The notes under the pieces: model-generated
What the model was told of the DNA's origin: nothing
Seen by the model: only the letters and a program-made list of their open reading frames with translations
Databases searched by the model: none
NCBI RefSeq assembly: GCF_001742285.1
Contig: NZ_MIEK01000020.1
Coordinates: 1-49,869 of the forward strand
DNA length: 49,869 nt
Origin: Enterococcus rivorum
GTDB taxonomy: Bacteria > Bacillota > Bacilli > Lactobacillales > Enterococcaceae
Direction: 5' to 3'
Part shown: positions 8,767 through 18,028 of the stretch, piece after piece
Layout: each line of letters opens with the position of its first letter
Position numbering within the stretch: the stretch's first letter is position 1
Made by a program: the position numbers and the translations under genes

Positions 8767-9039
8767 TTATTTATTTACTATAATGAAGTACGTAACGGCT
8801 ATCGCGAAAATAGCTCCTATGCCAAATATGAGATAGAAACGAAGTTTTTTTGTTTTATGGTGAAATAATTGCTGTCCTAACAATCCACCGATTCCCCCAC
8901 CAATTAAGCCTAAGAATAGTAGGTTAAATTCAGGAACCCGCCACTTTCTTTTTCTCGCCTGCTTTTTATCATAATACATCATAAAAAATACTGTTAAATT
9001 AATGATTATCAAATAGATAAAGACTAAATTTTTAAACAA
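8767..9039 (-). CDS. DUF1294 small membrane protein
   Basis: A 90-residue protein with three or four hydrophobic segments. It carries the DUF1294 pattern: DKKQARKRKWRVPE, a glycine-rich helix (GLIGGGIGG) and HHKTKK. The start appears to be TTG; no ATG lies in frame upstream. Function unknown. Confidence 0.75.
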   Translation of the reverse strand: MFKNLVFIYLIIINLTVFFMMYYDKKQARKRKWRVPEFNLLFLGLIGGGIGGLLGQQLFHHKTKKLRFYLIFGIGAIFAIAVTYFIIVNK

Positions 9040-9075
9040 TTAAATCACTCTACTTCCTTCAAAAAGTTCCTTTCA

Positions 9076-9104
9076 TAGGATAACTTGAAACTAGTAGAAT
9101 TGCA
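9076..9104 (-). promoter_or_regulatory. Candidate promoter of the DUF1294 gene
   Basis: TTGCAA (9099-9104) and TATCCT (9076-9081) on the minus strand with a 17-base spacer. Confidence 0.35.
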
Positions 9105-9237
9105 AAAAAGAATTCCATGATAATACAAAAAAGGCTAACAGTTTCAGTATGATTTAGTTTACCACACTTTTGTTTGACATACTTAGTATTTGCAATATCT
9201 TCTCAGTTTATCGAGGATGTTTCCTTTTCGGACAAAG

Positions 9238-9282
9238 CTAAAGGTTAAAACAAAACTAATAACGTTTCATTTCAACCTCTAG
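9238..9282 (-). terminator. Hairpin after pepT
   Basis: CTAAAGGTTAAAAC and the near-complement ending AACCTCTAG form a long imperfect stem immediately past pepT. The U tract is poor, so efficiency is uncertain. Confidence 0.5.
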
Positions 9283-9291
9283 CGTTGATTA

Positions 9292-10521
9292 TTATTTTGC
9301 GTTTAATTCAGCAATTTTCACAATAACATCTGTCGCTTTTTCCATTGCTTGTAGGGAGACGAACTCATAACGTCCATGCATATTTTCTCCACCAGCAAAA
9401 ATATTAGGAGTTGGCAATCCCAAATAAGAAATTTTAGATCCATCTGTTCCCCCACGGACAGGCTCAATGATTGGTTTAATCCCTAATTCAATCATTGCTT
9501 GCTCAGCAATTTTCACAATACTCATGTCTTTTTCAATCACTTCACGCATATTGTAGTATTGGTCATACATAGCCACTTTGACACGTTCTTGTGCAAATTG
9601 TTGATTGATTTTCGTTTGAATTTCAGTTATTTTATCTTTTCTAGCTTTAAATTTTTCAGTATCATGATCGCGAATAATATAGCTCATTTTGGCTTCTTCT
9701 GGGCTCCCAGATAAGTGAGCTAAATGGAAGAACCCTTCATATCCATCTGTTTTTTCAGGTACTTCATCTACTGGCAACTCATTTTGAAAATCAATCGCAA
9801 GTTGCAATGCATTAATCATCGTATCTTTTGCCGTTCCGGGATGGACATTTTTCCCTTCAATCGTAATATCCGCTTGCGCAGCATTAAAGGTTTCATATTG
9901 GAGTTCGCCAACAGGACCACCATCCATCGTATAGGCAAAATCAACGTCAAATTGTTTCACATCGAATTTATTAGCCCCTACACCAATTTCTTCATCTGGA
10001 CCAAACGCAACCCGGATCTTACCATGTTTAATGTCAGGATTTTTAATTAAGATTTCCATCGCTGTCATGATTTCTGCAATTCCAGATTTATCATCCGCAC
10101 CTAAAAGAGTTGTCCCATCGGTTGTAATAAGTGTTTGATTTTTATAGTTTTTTAAATTGGGGAAATCGGTGATATTTAGTGTATATTTTCCTTCACCATC
10201 TAGTGGGATAGTCGATTCCCCATCGTAGTCTTCAATAATTTGGGGATTTACATTTACAGCATTAAAATCGGCTGTATCCATATGAGCAATAAATCCAATA
10301 CTTCTAACATTTTTTTCAATATTACTTGGTAAAGTCGCCATCACAAAACCATTTGCTTCATTATAAAGAACATCACTCATTCCAAGCTCTTCTAATTCCT
10401 TTTTTAGAACATGCGCAAAAGCAATTTGTGTTTCTGTAGAAGGAGTTGTTTTACTTTCTGGATTTGAGCGGGTTTCTGTTTTTACATAGCTTAGAAAACG
10501 GGGTAATAAATTTTCATACAT
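9292..10521 (-). CDS. pepT: Peptidase T (tripeptide aminopeptidase)
   Basis: A 409-residue M20-family di-zinc aminopeptidase that removes the N-terminal residue of tripeptides in the cytoplasm. Metal and catalytic motifs are visible: AHMDTADF (His80, Asp82), LLGADDKSG (about 140-147), GPDEEIG (Glu177/178) and the C-terminal [13 protein letters not shown] histidine. Length fits the family. SD AAGGAG lies nine bases upstream. It is the last gene of the trmK-nif3-pepT unit, 27 bases after the Nif3-like gene. Confidence 0.95.
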   Translation of the reverse strand: MYENLLPRFLSYVKTETRSNPESKTTPSTETQIAFAHVLKKELEELGMSDVLYNEANGFVMATLPSNIEKNVRSIGFIAHMDTADFNAVNVNPQIIEDYDGESTIPLDGEGKYTLNITDFPNLKNYKNQTLITTDGTTLLGADDKSGIAEIMTAMEILIKNPDIKHGKIRVAFGPDEEIGVGANKFDVKQFDVDFAYTMDGGPVGELQYETFNAAQADITIEGKNVHPGTAKDTMINALQLAIDFQNELPVDEVPEKTDGYEGFFHLAHLSGSPEEAKMSYIIRDHDTEKFKARKDKITEIQTKINQQFAQERVKVAMYDQYYNMREVIEKDMSIVKIAEQAMIELGIKPIIEPVRGGTDGSKISYLGLPTPNIFAGGENMHGRYEFVSLQAMEKATDVIVKIAELNAK

Positions 10522-10548
10522 AAAGTGGTGCTCCTTTTAATCTAATTT

Positions 10549-11667
10549 TTATTTAAACTGAAACGGATTCGTGTTGACTTCCGATTCAATAAAAGTAATA
10601 TCCCAATTATAGTCTTTTTTCCACTGATTGAATAGTTCAACTAATTTAGGTTTGCATAATTCTTCTATATAGTGACCTGGATCAATGACTGCTAAGCCTT
10701 CTGTCAACATATCGTGTCCAGTATGGTAATAAACATCACCAGTGATGTAAACATCCGCTTGGTTTGCTAAAGCATCAGGATAAAATTTTTCTCCGCTGCC
10801 TCCACAAATTGCAATGGTTTGCACTTTTTGACTCAAATCATTAGCGACAACGCGCAATCCATCCAATTGAAAGACTTGCTTAATTTTTTTAACAAATTCT
10901 TCCAACTCAATCGCTTCATTCAGCTGACCAACACGACCTAATCCATAGTCTTTCACAAGGTTTTCGATAGTGAATATATCATAGGCAGGTTCTTCGTATG
11001 GATGAGCTTGCAACATTGCTTTAATGACTGTTTTTTGGATTGTTTCTGGAAAAATAACTTCTATTTTTGCTTCTTGGACACTTTCTTCTCTATCAATCCC
11101 ACCAATTGTCGGGTTTGCCCCTTCCATTGGAGTAAAACGTCCAGTACCAACTAGAGTGTAACTAGTATTTTTATAATCCCCTTGTGTTCCAGCACCAACT
11201 TCTCCTAAAGCCTCTCTCATGGACGCAGCATTCTCTAAAGGAACATAGACCGCTAATTTTTTATATGGAATACTGTGAGTTTTCGTCAAGTAGTTAGTAT
11301 TTTGTATTTCTAACAATTCACAAAACCAATCATTCAATCCATTTTCAACGATATCCATATTGGTATGAGCTGCGAATACAGCAATATCATGCTTAAGTAA
11401 ATCAGCGTACATTTTATTTTGAAATGAATCTGTATCTAAGCGTTTTACCGGACGAAAAATGGGTGGATGTTTCGCAATAATTAAATCTACTTTTTTTTCA
11501 ATCGCTTCAGCGACAACTTCTGGACGAACATCTAAGGTCACCATTACCTTGTTTAACTCTTTATTCAGAGTACCGATGTGTAGTCCAACAGGATCGCCTG
11601 GTTCTGCCAACCATTGGGGACAATAGCTTTCAAACTTTGAAATAAATGTTACTCCACTTAAACTCAT
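10549..11667 (-). CDS. Nif3-like dinuclear metal-centre protein (YqfO family)
   Basis: A 372-residue DUF34/NIF3 protein. Metal-ligand motifs are visible at both ends: AKHPPIF and FAAHTNMD in the N-terminal half, and DPGHYIEE near the C-terminus. The middle inserted domain (about 130-235) is the PII-like insertion of the long YqfO form. Proposed roles include GTP cyclohydrolase-like or metal-buffering functions, none certain. It overlaps trmK by ATGA, the usual Firmicute arrangement. Confidence 0.88.
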   Translation of the reverse strand: MSLSGVTFISKFESYCPQWLAEPGDPVGLHIGTLNKELNKVMVTLDVRPEVVAEAIEKKVDLIIAKHPPIFRPVKRLDTDSFQNKMYADLLKHDIAVFAAHTNMDIVENGLNDWFCELLEIQNTNYLTKTHSIPYKKLAVYVPLENAASMREALGEVGAGTQGDYKNTSYTLVGTGRFTPMEGANPTIGGIDREESVQEAKIEVIFPETIQKTVIKAMLQAHPYEEPAYDIFTIENLVKDYGLGRVGQLNEAIELEEFVKKIKQVFQLDGLRVVANDLSQKVQTIAICGGSGEKFYPDALANQADVYITGDVYYHTGHDMLTEGLAVIDPGHYIEELCKPKLVELFNQWKKDYNWDITFIESEVNTNPFQFK

Positions 11668-12368
11668 TCTGCTAAAACCTCCTTGATTTCTGTTACCTGC
11701 TGTTCAAATTCTTGAATTTTAGTTTGTTGCTTTTCACCAGATTTTCTAAGTTGTTGCAAAACATATTCTCGCTGTTTTTGTTCTAACTGCCATTTTTTTA
11801 TAAAAACGGACGATTTTCTTGTTAACAAAACAGGACCAAAAAGAAGCTCCTTATTACTGTATTTTACTGATTTCGCAGTTTTTTCAGCTACAATTATTTC
11901 ATATATTTTATCATTTTCTTCTAAAATATCCTCTTCAATAATAGTGTACCCATTTTTTGTTAGCCATTCTCTTAGAACTTTTTCTCCAACATTAGGTTGC
12001 AAGATCAGACGTTCATTGCCTTTAATACGCTGGTTATTTCTTCCAGCTTCTAAAATATCTCGAATCAATGCGCCACCCATTCCGCATATCGTGATGACAT
12101 TTATCGCATCTGTTGGTTCTATTGCATCCAACCCATTTGCTAAACGAACGATGATTTTATCTTGCAAACCATTTTTTACTACTTGATTTTCAGCTGATTC
12201 ATAAGGTCCTTTCACCACTTCCCCAGCTACTGCATAAGCAAGTTTATTTTGCAATAATAGTGCGACAGGCAAGTAGGCATGGTCCGATCCGATATCAGCT
12301 AAATGAGCACCAGCAGGGACAAATTCCCCCACTCGTTGTAATCTTTTTGATAGTTGATTTATATTCAT
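11664..12368 (-). CDS. trmK: tRNA (adenine-22-N1)-methyltransferase
   Basis: A 234-residue class I SAM-dependent methyltransferase modifying A22 of tRNA. Motif I is LADIGSDHAYLP (about 24-35), followed by AGEVVKGPYESA and the catalytic-region motif TICGMGGALI (about 93-102), then RLILQPNV. The C-terminal part (about 180-234) is a charged coiled coil. SD GGAGG precedes the ATG, and a perfect TATAAT with an extended TG lies about 20 bases upstream. Confidence 0.92.
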   Translation of the reverse strand: MNINQLSKRLQRVGEFVPAGAHLADIGSDHAYLPVALLLQNKLAYAVAGEVVKGPYESAENQVVKNGLQDKIIVRLANGLDAIEPTDAINVITICGMGGALIRDILEAGRNNQRIKGNERLILQPNVGEKVLREWLTKNGYTIIEEDILEENDKIYEIIVAEKTAKSVKYSNKELLFGPVLLTRKSSVFIKKWQLEQKQREYVLQQLRKSGEKQQTKIQEFEQQVTEIKEVLAE

Positions 12369-12389
12369 TTGTCAATTCCTCCACTGGTC

Positions 12390-12395
12390 ATTATA
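12390..12395 (-). promoter_or_regulatory. Extended -10 of the trmK operon
   Basis: TATAAT preceded by TGG on the minus strand, about 20 bases before the trmK start codon. The -35 is weak, as is common for extended -10 promoters. Confidence 0.55.
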
Positions 12396-12563
12396 CCACT
12401 GAAAATCCGAGAAGAAAACTTGTGTGACGAGCTAATATTTTATCTAAGTAAAAAAGAATTTTTATTAACTTAATCTTAGTTTTTTAAATCCTTTATTACA
12501 GTCAAATGAACTATTTAACGTAAATAAAAGTTCTAATTTATGTATCAAAATAAACTTTTATAC

Positions 12564-12597
12564 AAAAAAACCTTATTCTGCGGAAGACAGAATAAGG
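12564..12597 (-). terminator. Terminator downstream of the aldo/keto reductase
   Basis: CCTTATTCTG and CAGAATAAGG form a perfect 10-bp stem with a 7-base loop, followed on the minus strand by seven U. It lies 130 bases past the reductase stop. The rest of the 12396-12729 gap is AT-rich, with one 9-bp inverted repeat (ATAAAAGTT/AACTTTTAT near 12525 and 12553) and no ORF I can support. Confidence 0.75.
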
Positions 12598-12729
12598 AAA
12601 TTAGGATTATACAAAAAATGAAATTTGTTCAACAACACACACTATTGTTTCAACACTTTTATGATACAAAAAAATTGTGACTTTTCTATGTGTAAATTTT
12701 TTCTATTTTGTAAATTTCTTATTTATTTT

Positions 12730-13641
12730 TTACGGTAAAATATTCCCTGCTGAACGATAAATCTCATACCAATCTTCTCTACTTAATACAACATCAGAAG
12801 CTTTTGCAATTTCATTAATTCGTTGAAGATTCATAGTGCCAGCAATTACTTGCATATTAGCGGGATGGCGCAAAATCCAAGCGGTGGCTAATCCTGTTGG
12901 GGTAGTTCCATATTTTTCAGCAAGTTCTGTTAAGGTCTTATTTAACTCAGGGAATTTTTCATTATTAATGAATACTCCTTCAAAAAAACCATATTGATAC
13001 GGTGACCAAGCTTGAAGTGTCATTTCGTTTAATCTTGAAAAATCTAATAAACTTCCATCGTGGTCAACGCTTGCCGCATCAGTCATATTTACATGGATTC
13101 CTTGATCAATCATCTCTGTGTGCTTAATTCCAAACTGTACTTGGTTAACCAACAAAGGTTGTTTAACTGATTTTTTCAGGAGTTCAATTTGCATTGGTTT
13201 TTGATTACTAACACCAAAATACTTGACTTTCCCTTGCGTTTCCAACTGATCAAAAGCAGCAGCAACCTCATCTGGTTCAACTAAGGTGTCAGGTCTATGC
13301 AGTAAGAGTGCATCCACTGAATCAACACCAAGACGTTTCAAGCTTCCTTCTACAGAAGAGATAATATGTTCTTTTGAAAAATCAAACATTCCTTGGCGAA
13401 TGCCGCATTTAGTTTGAATAAAGATCTCTTCTCTTTTAATAGAGCTTTCTTTTAACGCCTTACCAAAAATAGATTCACATTCTCCACCACCATAAATATC
13501 TGCATGGTCAAAAAAATCAATGCCATTTTCATAGGCCGTTTCAATTATTTTTACTGGATTTTCTGCCCCATTTATTCTCATACATCCAAGAATAACTGAA
13601 GCTACTTGTAGATCACTTGTACCAAATTGAACTTTTTTCAA
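12730..13641 (-). CDS. Aldo/keto reductase (YdhF-like)
   Basis: About 303 residues, a TIM-barrel NAD(P)H-dependent oxidoreductase. The catalytic tetrad is readable: Asp in FFDHADIYG, Tyr of the same motif, Lys in FIQTKCGI and His in ALLLHRPD. The nucleotide-binding end motif is VIAGTMNLQRINE. I use the TTG at 13641 because GGAGGG lies seven bases upstream; another TTG five codons earlier overlaps that SD. The substrate is unknown. It follows the Mga-type regulator on the same strand by 65 bases, so the regulator may control it. Confidence 0.88.
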   Translation of the reverse strand: MKKVQFGTSDLQVASVILGCMRINGAENPVKIIETAYENGIDFFDHADIYGGGECESIFGKALKESSIKREEIFIQTKCGIRQGMFDFSKEHIISSVEGSLKRLGVDSVDALLLHRPDTLVEPDEVAAAFDQLETQGKVKYFGVSNQKPMQIELLKKSVKQPLLVNQVQFGIKHTEMIDQGIHVNMTDAASVDHDGSLLDFSRLNEMTLQAWSPYQYGFFEGVFINNEKFPELNKTLTELAEKYGTTPTGLATAWILRHPANMQVIAGTMNLQRINEIAKASDVVLSREDWYEIYRSAGNILP

Positions 13642-13706
13642 TAGAATTCCCTCCAATTTTTCTCATAGGCTCATTTTACCACACTTTTTTGGAAAGGCTT
13701 AACTAT

Positions 13707-15161
13707 TTATTTTAATATCTTCTCAATCTCTAATAATTCTTCCAATTTCAATTGAGTATCCTCTATTAGCAATGCTGGTTGGCTGATTTCTTCAATTATT
13801 TTTTGCCCTCTCCTAGAGACTAACAGGACATCTGCATAAAGCAAAGATTGGCTGTTTCTTCCATATACAACTTTTAAGTTAATCTTATTATAAAAAAAAT
13901 TTTTTAGCTGCTGTTCTAGTTCAACCTCTTTCTCTGGTGGTAGTTCTGTTAATAAACAAATATATTTCTTATTTTCATTACTTAGTGGAGAAATAATCGC
14001 TGTAAGAATATGAAAATAGCGGTGAACAAGAATGTTTTTCTCAAGGTTGAAGAAAAAAGTATTTTTCTGCTGAATATCAGCAACAGCTTTTTCTAAATTA
14101 TTCATAAACTTGGGATAGAGTTCGTATAGCTGATTTGTATTATCGACTGTTTCAAAACCAAAAGATTGAACTAACTCATAATAAAGATGAAAACTTAAAT
14201 ATGACAATAAGATAGGCGTTTCATACTTTATTTTCTCTTCAGAAAAGAAAAAATTGATTCTTCGAACAACAAGTAGCGTATTTTGAAAAGAATTGGTTTT
14301 TCTTAAAAAATGATCTTGAATCATTTTAGCTTGTTGAACACGGCTAAATAAAAAAGAAAATTTGCTTTGAACGATCAGAAATATGTAGGCTAAATCTCCA
14401 TTAGAAACTATTTCACAAGGCATTTCAGCCAAAAAGTCTGTGAACCAAGGACTGTTTATTATATATGTATTCCAGTTTTCTTGAATGTCCATTGGATGTC
14501 CTTTCTTCACACGGTCAACTGTTATATTCACTAACTCCAAAAGCAAATTCTTTTGAATGTCATTTGGGTTTAGTTCAAAAAAATTATGAATAGATTCTGC
14601 TAATAGAAATGTGTCTTCGTGTAACTTCACTTCTTTTCTTCCTATCCCATTTTGGAAATATTGATTAAATTGAAAAAGAAACTCTCTGATTTGGCTTTCT
14701 TCTCCAACCAGTTTGTAACTCTGTCTTTCTAATCTCAGTTCGTAGCTTTGCAACCAATCATTCAGTTTTTGAATTCTATTTCGCAAAAGTGATTCGCTAA
14801 TTCCAAGTCTTTCTGCCATTTCTTTAAAAGTAATAACTTCTGCTTCAAATGAAAACATCAATAAACGAATTTCTATGGTATTTAGCAAATAGCAAACATT
14901 AAATTTCAGCGCATGAATATTATTTTCTCTGTGTAAATACAATTCATTTCTACTTACTTTTATAATTTCTAAATAATCTGAAAAATTATATTTATCGAAC
15001 AACTTTTGTAACTTTTGAATATATTTCATGAGCGTTTTACGATTAACACCAATTTTGTCAGCCAGTTGTTCGATTGAACATGGAGCATACGCTGATTGAA
15101 GCAGAAACAACAACTCCCTGATTTTTATTGTTTCAAAATCCAACAAATTATCAAAATTCAA
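13707..15161 (-). CDS. Mga-type helix-turn-helix regulator
   Basis: About 484 residues with the Mga/AtxA architecture. There is an N-terminal winged helix (SIEQLADKIGVNRKTLMKYI), a second HTH (TFKEMAERLGISESLLRNRI, about 110-130), a long all-helical PRD-like middle and a C-terminal EIIB-like end. In related proteins the PRD/EIIB parts link phosphotransfer status to transcription. The start is taken as TTG at 15161, seven bases after GGTGGTG. A TATAAT lies about 30 bases upstream. The target could be the adjacent aldo/keto reductase. Confidence 0.78.
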   Translation of the reverse strand: MNFDNLLDFETIKIRELLFLLQSAYAPCSIEQLADKIGVNRKTLMKYIQKLQKLFDKYNFSDYLEIIKVSRNELYLHRENNIHALKFNVCYLLNTIEIRLLMFSFEAEVITFKEMAERLGISESLLRNRIQKLNDWLQSYELRLERQSYKLVGEESQIREFLFQFNQYFQNGIGRKEVKLHEDTFLLAESIHNFFELNPNDIQKNLLLELVNITVDRVKKGHPMDIQENWNTYIINSPWFTDFLAEMPCEIVSNGDLAYIFLIVQSKFSFLFSRVQQAKMIQDHFLRKTNSFQNTLLVVRRINFFFSEEKIKYETPILLSYLSFHLYYELVQSFGFETVDNTNQLYELYPKFMNNLEKAVADIQQKNTFFFNLEKNILVHRYFHILTAIISPLSNENKKYICLLTELPPEKEVELEQQLKNFFYNKINLKVVYGRNSQSLLYADVLLVSRRGQKIIEEISQPALLIEDTQLKLEELLEIEKILK

Positions 15162-15307
15162 ATAAAAACACCACCGTCCCAATTATAAAAAAATTATATC
15201 ATCTTTTTTCTATTCGGTATATTATTTTGTTTTAATTTCAGAAAATATATAAAAATAGTTTGTTTTTGATAAAAAAATCTTTTTAGTTTTTCTATATATA
15301 ACTACGC

Positions 15308-15345
15308 AAAAAAGCTGCTTTTTCATTTAAAAACAGCTTTTTTAA
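15308..15345 (-). terminator. Terminator of the GrpB-like gene
   Basis: AAAAAGCTG and CAGCTTTTT arms with A/T tracts on both sides, directly after the stop at 15347. Probably bidirectional. Confidence 0.75.
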
Positions 15346-15346
15346 T

Positions 15347-15871
15347 TCACTTTATAGTAAGCCAGTGCCACTTTAGCGACAAACGCTCAATTTCCTTTAC
15401 TAATTCGTTCTTTCCTGCACAATATTTTTCAATATCATGAGGGTACTTTTCTGCCATCAAGTTTTTTATAGAAGCGTATCTAGCACAATCTTCTGGATGC
15501 GTTCTGAGGTAGTTACGATAGAGGATGTGTCTCTCTATTTCATTTATATTATCATATTGAAACGCATGAATATGATGCGTTCTTTTTTCTCCCCCTTTCT
15601 GGAAAAACCTCCTGTTCTCAATGCCGCATTCACCTAAAACCTCGTAACCCAATTTTTCAAATTCATCTGAATAGGCATCTAACTCACTTAAATCCTGAAC
15701 TACTAGTAATATATCAATAATTGGTTTTGCTTTTAGTCCAGGAACGGAAGTACTTCCTATGTGAAAACTCTGTATAAGTTCCTTTTTTAAAAATAGTTTC
15801 AGTCTTTTTTCCTCTTTAAGATAGTCTTTCGGCCAATTCACATCATAGTCAATTACTTCAATTTTTCTGAT
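15347..15871 (-). CDS. GrpB/UPF0157 family protein with apparent ATC start
   Basis: About 175 residues with the GrpB nucleotidyltransferase-like signature HIGSTSVPGLKAKPIID and later RTHHIHAF. The biochemical role of the family is not settled. The start is unusual. A perfect SD (AAAGGAGG) lies eight bases before an in-frame ATC at 15869-15871, exactly where homologues of the form M-R-K-I-E-V begin. The only canonical upstream start is GTG at 15913, which has no SD and lies right after a terminator. Either ATC is used, or an ATG has mutated to ATC and the gene is poorly expressed. Confidence 0.75.
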   Translation of the reverse strand: MRKIEVIDYDVNWPKDYLKEEKRLKLFLKKELIQSFHIGSTSVPGLKAKPIIDILLVVQDLSELDAYSDEFEKLGYEVLGECGIENRRFFQKGGEKRTHHIHAFQYDNINEIERHILYRNYLRTHPEDCARYASIKNLMAEKYPHDIEKYCAGKNELVKEIERLSLKWHWLTIK

Positions 15872-15921
15872 AGAAAAAACCTCCTTTTTCCTATTAATAT
15901 TAATTTTGGACACACTAAAAA

Positions 15922-15947
15922 TTTTGTAGAAGGACTCTTCTACAAAA
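15922..15947 (-). terminator. Terminator between the unknown gene and GrpB
   Basis: TTTTGTAGAAG and CTTCTACAAAA form a perfect 11-bp stem with a 4-base loop, followed on the minus strand by U5. It lies 22 bases past the stop of the gene ending at 15970. Confidence 0.8.
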
Positions 15948-15969
15948 CTATCTAACTGATTTTTTCTTT

Positions 15970-16533
15970 TTAATGCCAGATGTAACTTTTAATCATCCAT
16001 TTCCGATATTCTAGCTTTGCTTTAAAATGCTGATACTTTATTTGGCATCTGTCTTTAAAATAGTTAAAAGCACTTTTCTTTGATTCATTGCGTATTTCTT
16101 TATAGATCTGCTTGATGATCTGATGGTTTTCATAATATTTTTTTCTTTTGCCACCTGTTACCAGATAAAGAATCTCCAAACCTGAATTTTCTTGCTTCAT
16201 AGGCGACTGGAGCAACAAACGTTTTTTTGTTTTCTTTAATCGCAACACTATGTACTCCTTCACGGATGAATCAAGCGGTTGTTTAATAACAAACTGAGTA
16301 AATCTCTTATACTCTATTTTTACAATATGATTGTATAACCTTCCTGCATACTCTAAACCATTATGCAAAATATTAGCACTAAAAGACAAATTTATCGTTG
16401 TCTCGTATTGTCCTATCAATTCATCAATAACCTGTTGAGTTGCTAAACCTTGTGTTTGGTTATTTTTCAGCTTCGCCAAAATTTGACAGACTTCTTGATT
16501 TATTCTAGCCTCAGTTTGATATAACTTTCTCAT
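15970..16533 (-). CDS. Unknown basic protein
   Basis: A 187-residue, lysine- and arginine-rich protein with no signal peptide or membrane segment. I do not recognise a domain. It is mostly predicted helical, with a basic C-terminal half (RKKYYENHQIIKQIYKEIRN, then KRKYR-like stretches). SD GAAGGA lies eight bases before the ATG. That ATG overlaps the stop of a short upstream coding frame (ATGA), suggesting translational coupling. Confidence 0.6.
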   Translation of the reverse strand: MRKLYQTEARINQEVCQILAKLKNNQTQGLATQQVIDELIGQYETTINLSFSANILHNGLEYAGRLYNHIVKIEYKRFTQFVIKQPLDSSVKEYIVLRLKKTKKRLLLQSPMKQENSGLEILYLVTGGKRKKYYENHQIIKQIYKEIRNESKKSAFNYFKDRCQIKYQHFKAKLEYRKWMIKSYIWH

Positions 16534-16706
16534 TCCATTTCCTTCTTTCTCTCTCTTTTCTTCACTCCCATATCACGTTCCTTCAACCCTATTATTGAAT
16601 CATTTACAAACAGATGAAGCGCTTTCGGCAATTGCTTCAAAATTGTCCAATAATTAAACAATCCACTATTTAGAATTTCCAGATGACGATTTTCTTTTTT
16701 TATTCC
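16530..16706 (-). pseudogene. Short coupled ORF lacking a clean start
   Basis: An open minus-strand frame of about 58 codons reading protein-like sequence (FNYWTILKQLPKALHLFV, then NDSIIGLKERDMGVKKRE). It ends in a TGA that overlaps the next gene's ATG. No ATG lies in frame. Removing one A from the seven-A run at 16695-16701 would join it to an ATG at 16716 (M-Y-L-R-N-K-K-E). It is therefore a frameshifted or 5'-truncated small gene, or a product of a homopolymer error. Function unknown. Confidence 0.45.
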
Positions 16707-16831
16707 TTAGATACATCCTTTAATTAAAGTGTTTTATTATCAAAAATTTAAATGAATTCCCATTATTTCTGCGTATTTAATCAACAGAGACAATAAAGCA
16801 ATACTAGTAGTGGATGTATTCGTTTCGGTAC

Positions 16832-16849
16832 CAAAATGATACCATTTTG
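16832..16849. promoter_or_regulatory. Inverted repeat upstream of the XRE regulator
   Basis: CAAAATG-ATAC-CATTTTG is a perfect 7-bp inverted repeat about 90 bases before the XRE gene. It could be an autoregulatory operator. The remainder of 16717-16940 is AT-rich without a clear promoter. Confidence 0.35.
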
Positions 16850-16940
16850 AGAAGAATTTTTCAAGAAAAAACAAAGTTTTAAAAATAAAATTTTTGAAAG
16901 TTGATTTACTAAATAAACAAATAACTAGGAGGAAGATAAA

Positions 16941-17744
16941 ATGGAAATCGATTTAAGAACAGCAGGACAACGGATAAAAAAAATAAGGATGCAGCACAAC
17001 TATACTATGCTTCAATTTGCAAAAATGTTAGGTTTCTCTAGTCCCAGTACAGTAAATAATTGGGAAAAAGGTAATAATCTACCTATTGATTCACGACTAG
17101 ATAAAATCGCAATCCTCGGAAACACAACTGTTGACTGGATTAAATATGGTAGCTTTAAAGAGTATGTTCAAAAATTATTGACAGAAACTTACTCGGCATC
17201 TGAAATTATTCCCTTAAGTCCTTCATTTTTAAACCAATTATTAGATACTCTGGAGAAAAGACAGCTTTCTTATCATGATGATTTACAAATATTAATCGTT
17301 GCAAAAAAAATTTACCCAGAACTATTCGCAACAAATGAACTGCTAAATGAACATATTGTTGTGGAAGAATATACAAGTTACAACATCGAAAAAAATAAAT
17401 TTTACAGAGAAACAGTCCTTCCTAAAATTGAAAAACTATTTTCAGAATCAGAAAAACAAAGTTTAAACATATCCATATTGCTTAGAATATTTGATTTACT
17501 TGAATCCACTCTTATTAACGATCGTACCTCGCTAAAATTTATTCATGATTTGACGGATTGTTTCATTTTTCTTATTACTCTTAAAGACCCCAGTTATAGC
17601 TTAATAGACGATAAAGATGATGAGTCGATTGCTCCTCAATATGTACATTCTACTGAAGCCAAAAGAGATTATTTAAAATCGAAAAATCATTTAATCAGTT
17701 TATTAGACTTATTTCATGTTCAATATCATTTTACACAAGATTAG
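16941..17744 (+). CDS. XRE-family transcriptional regulator
   Basis: 267 residues. The N-terminal 65 form a Cro/CI-type helix-turn-helix (RIKKIRMQHNYTMLQFAKML, then SPSTVNNWEKG). The C-terminal about 200 residues are helical and unrecognised; they could be a sensory or dimerisation domain. Strong SD AGGAGG lies seven bases before the ATG. It is monocistronic on the plus strand between divergently and convergently oriented neighbours, so the target is not obvious. Confidence 0.8.
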   Translation: MEIDLRTAGQRIKKIRMQHNYTMLQFAKMLGFSSPSTVNNWEKGNNLPIDSRLDKIAILGNTTVDWIKYGSFKEYVQKLLTETYSASEIIPLSPSFLNQLLDTLEKRQLSYHDDLQILIVAKKIYPELFATNELLNEHIVVEEYTSYNIEKNKFYRETVLPKIEKLFSESEKQSLNISILLRIFDLLESTLINDRTSLKFIHDLTDCFIFLITLKDPSYSLIDDKDDESIAPQYVHSTEAKRDYLKSKNHLISLLDLFHVQYHFTQD

Positions 17745-17879
17745 ATATTTTAGGGACAATGAACTCTATCTTTACTAATTAAAACTGTCTATTTATATTA
17801 ACTAACAGTAACAAATATTACAGTTGTATATCATAGTAAAAAACTCGTTTTAAAGTTGCTTTTTACTTCTCAAAAAATA

Positions 17880-17940
17880 TGTTACAATGTGTTAGACATT
17901 GATTTGGAAAGCTCAGACATTCATATCTAATAGTGTCTGA
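17880..17940 (+). promoter_or_regulatory. Promoter and leader hairpin of the M23 hydrolase gene
   Basis: TGTTACAAT is an extended -10 (TACAAT at 17883-17888). It is followed in the leader by TCAGACA and TGTCTGA (17913-17919 and 17934-17940), a perfect 7-bp stem. The leader before the SD is about 120 bases long. I could not match it to a known riboswitch. Confidence 0.45.
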
Positions 17941-18028
17941 AATTAATAATGGTTGAGGTTTATCTTTTAACCCACCTTTTCAAATTTCTAATTTAGATAT
18001 ATCCATATATAAAGTGAGGAGTACCTAT

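Noticed and set aside
12525-12561. ATAAAAGTT/AACTTTTAT inverted repeat
   Set aside because: A 9-bp AT-only repeat in AT-rich DNA with no promoter or terminator context.
17880-18028. WalR-type box or c-di-AMP riboswitch upstream of the M23 hydrolase
   Set aside because: TGTTAC/TGTTAG have a 4-base gap and a mismatch against the WalR consensus, and conserved riboswitch elements are absent.
18014-18028. GTG start five codons upstream of the M23 hydrolase ATG
   Set aside because: The GTG is part of the GTGAGGAG ribosome binding site.
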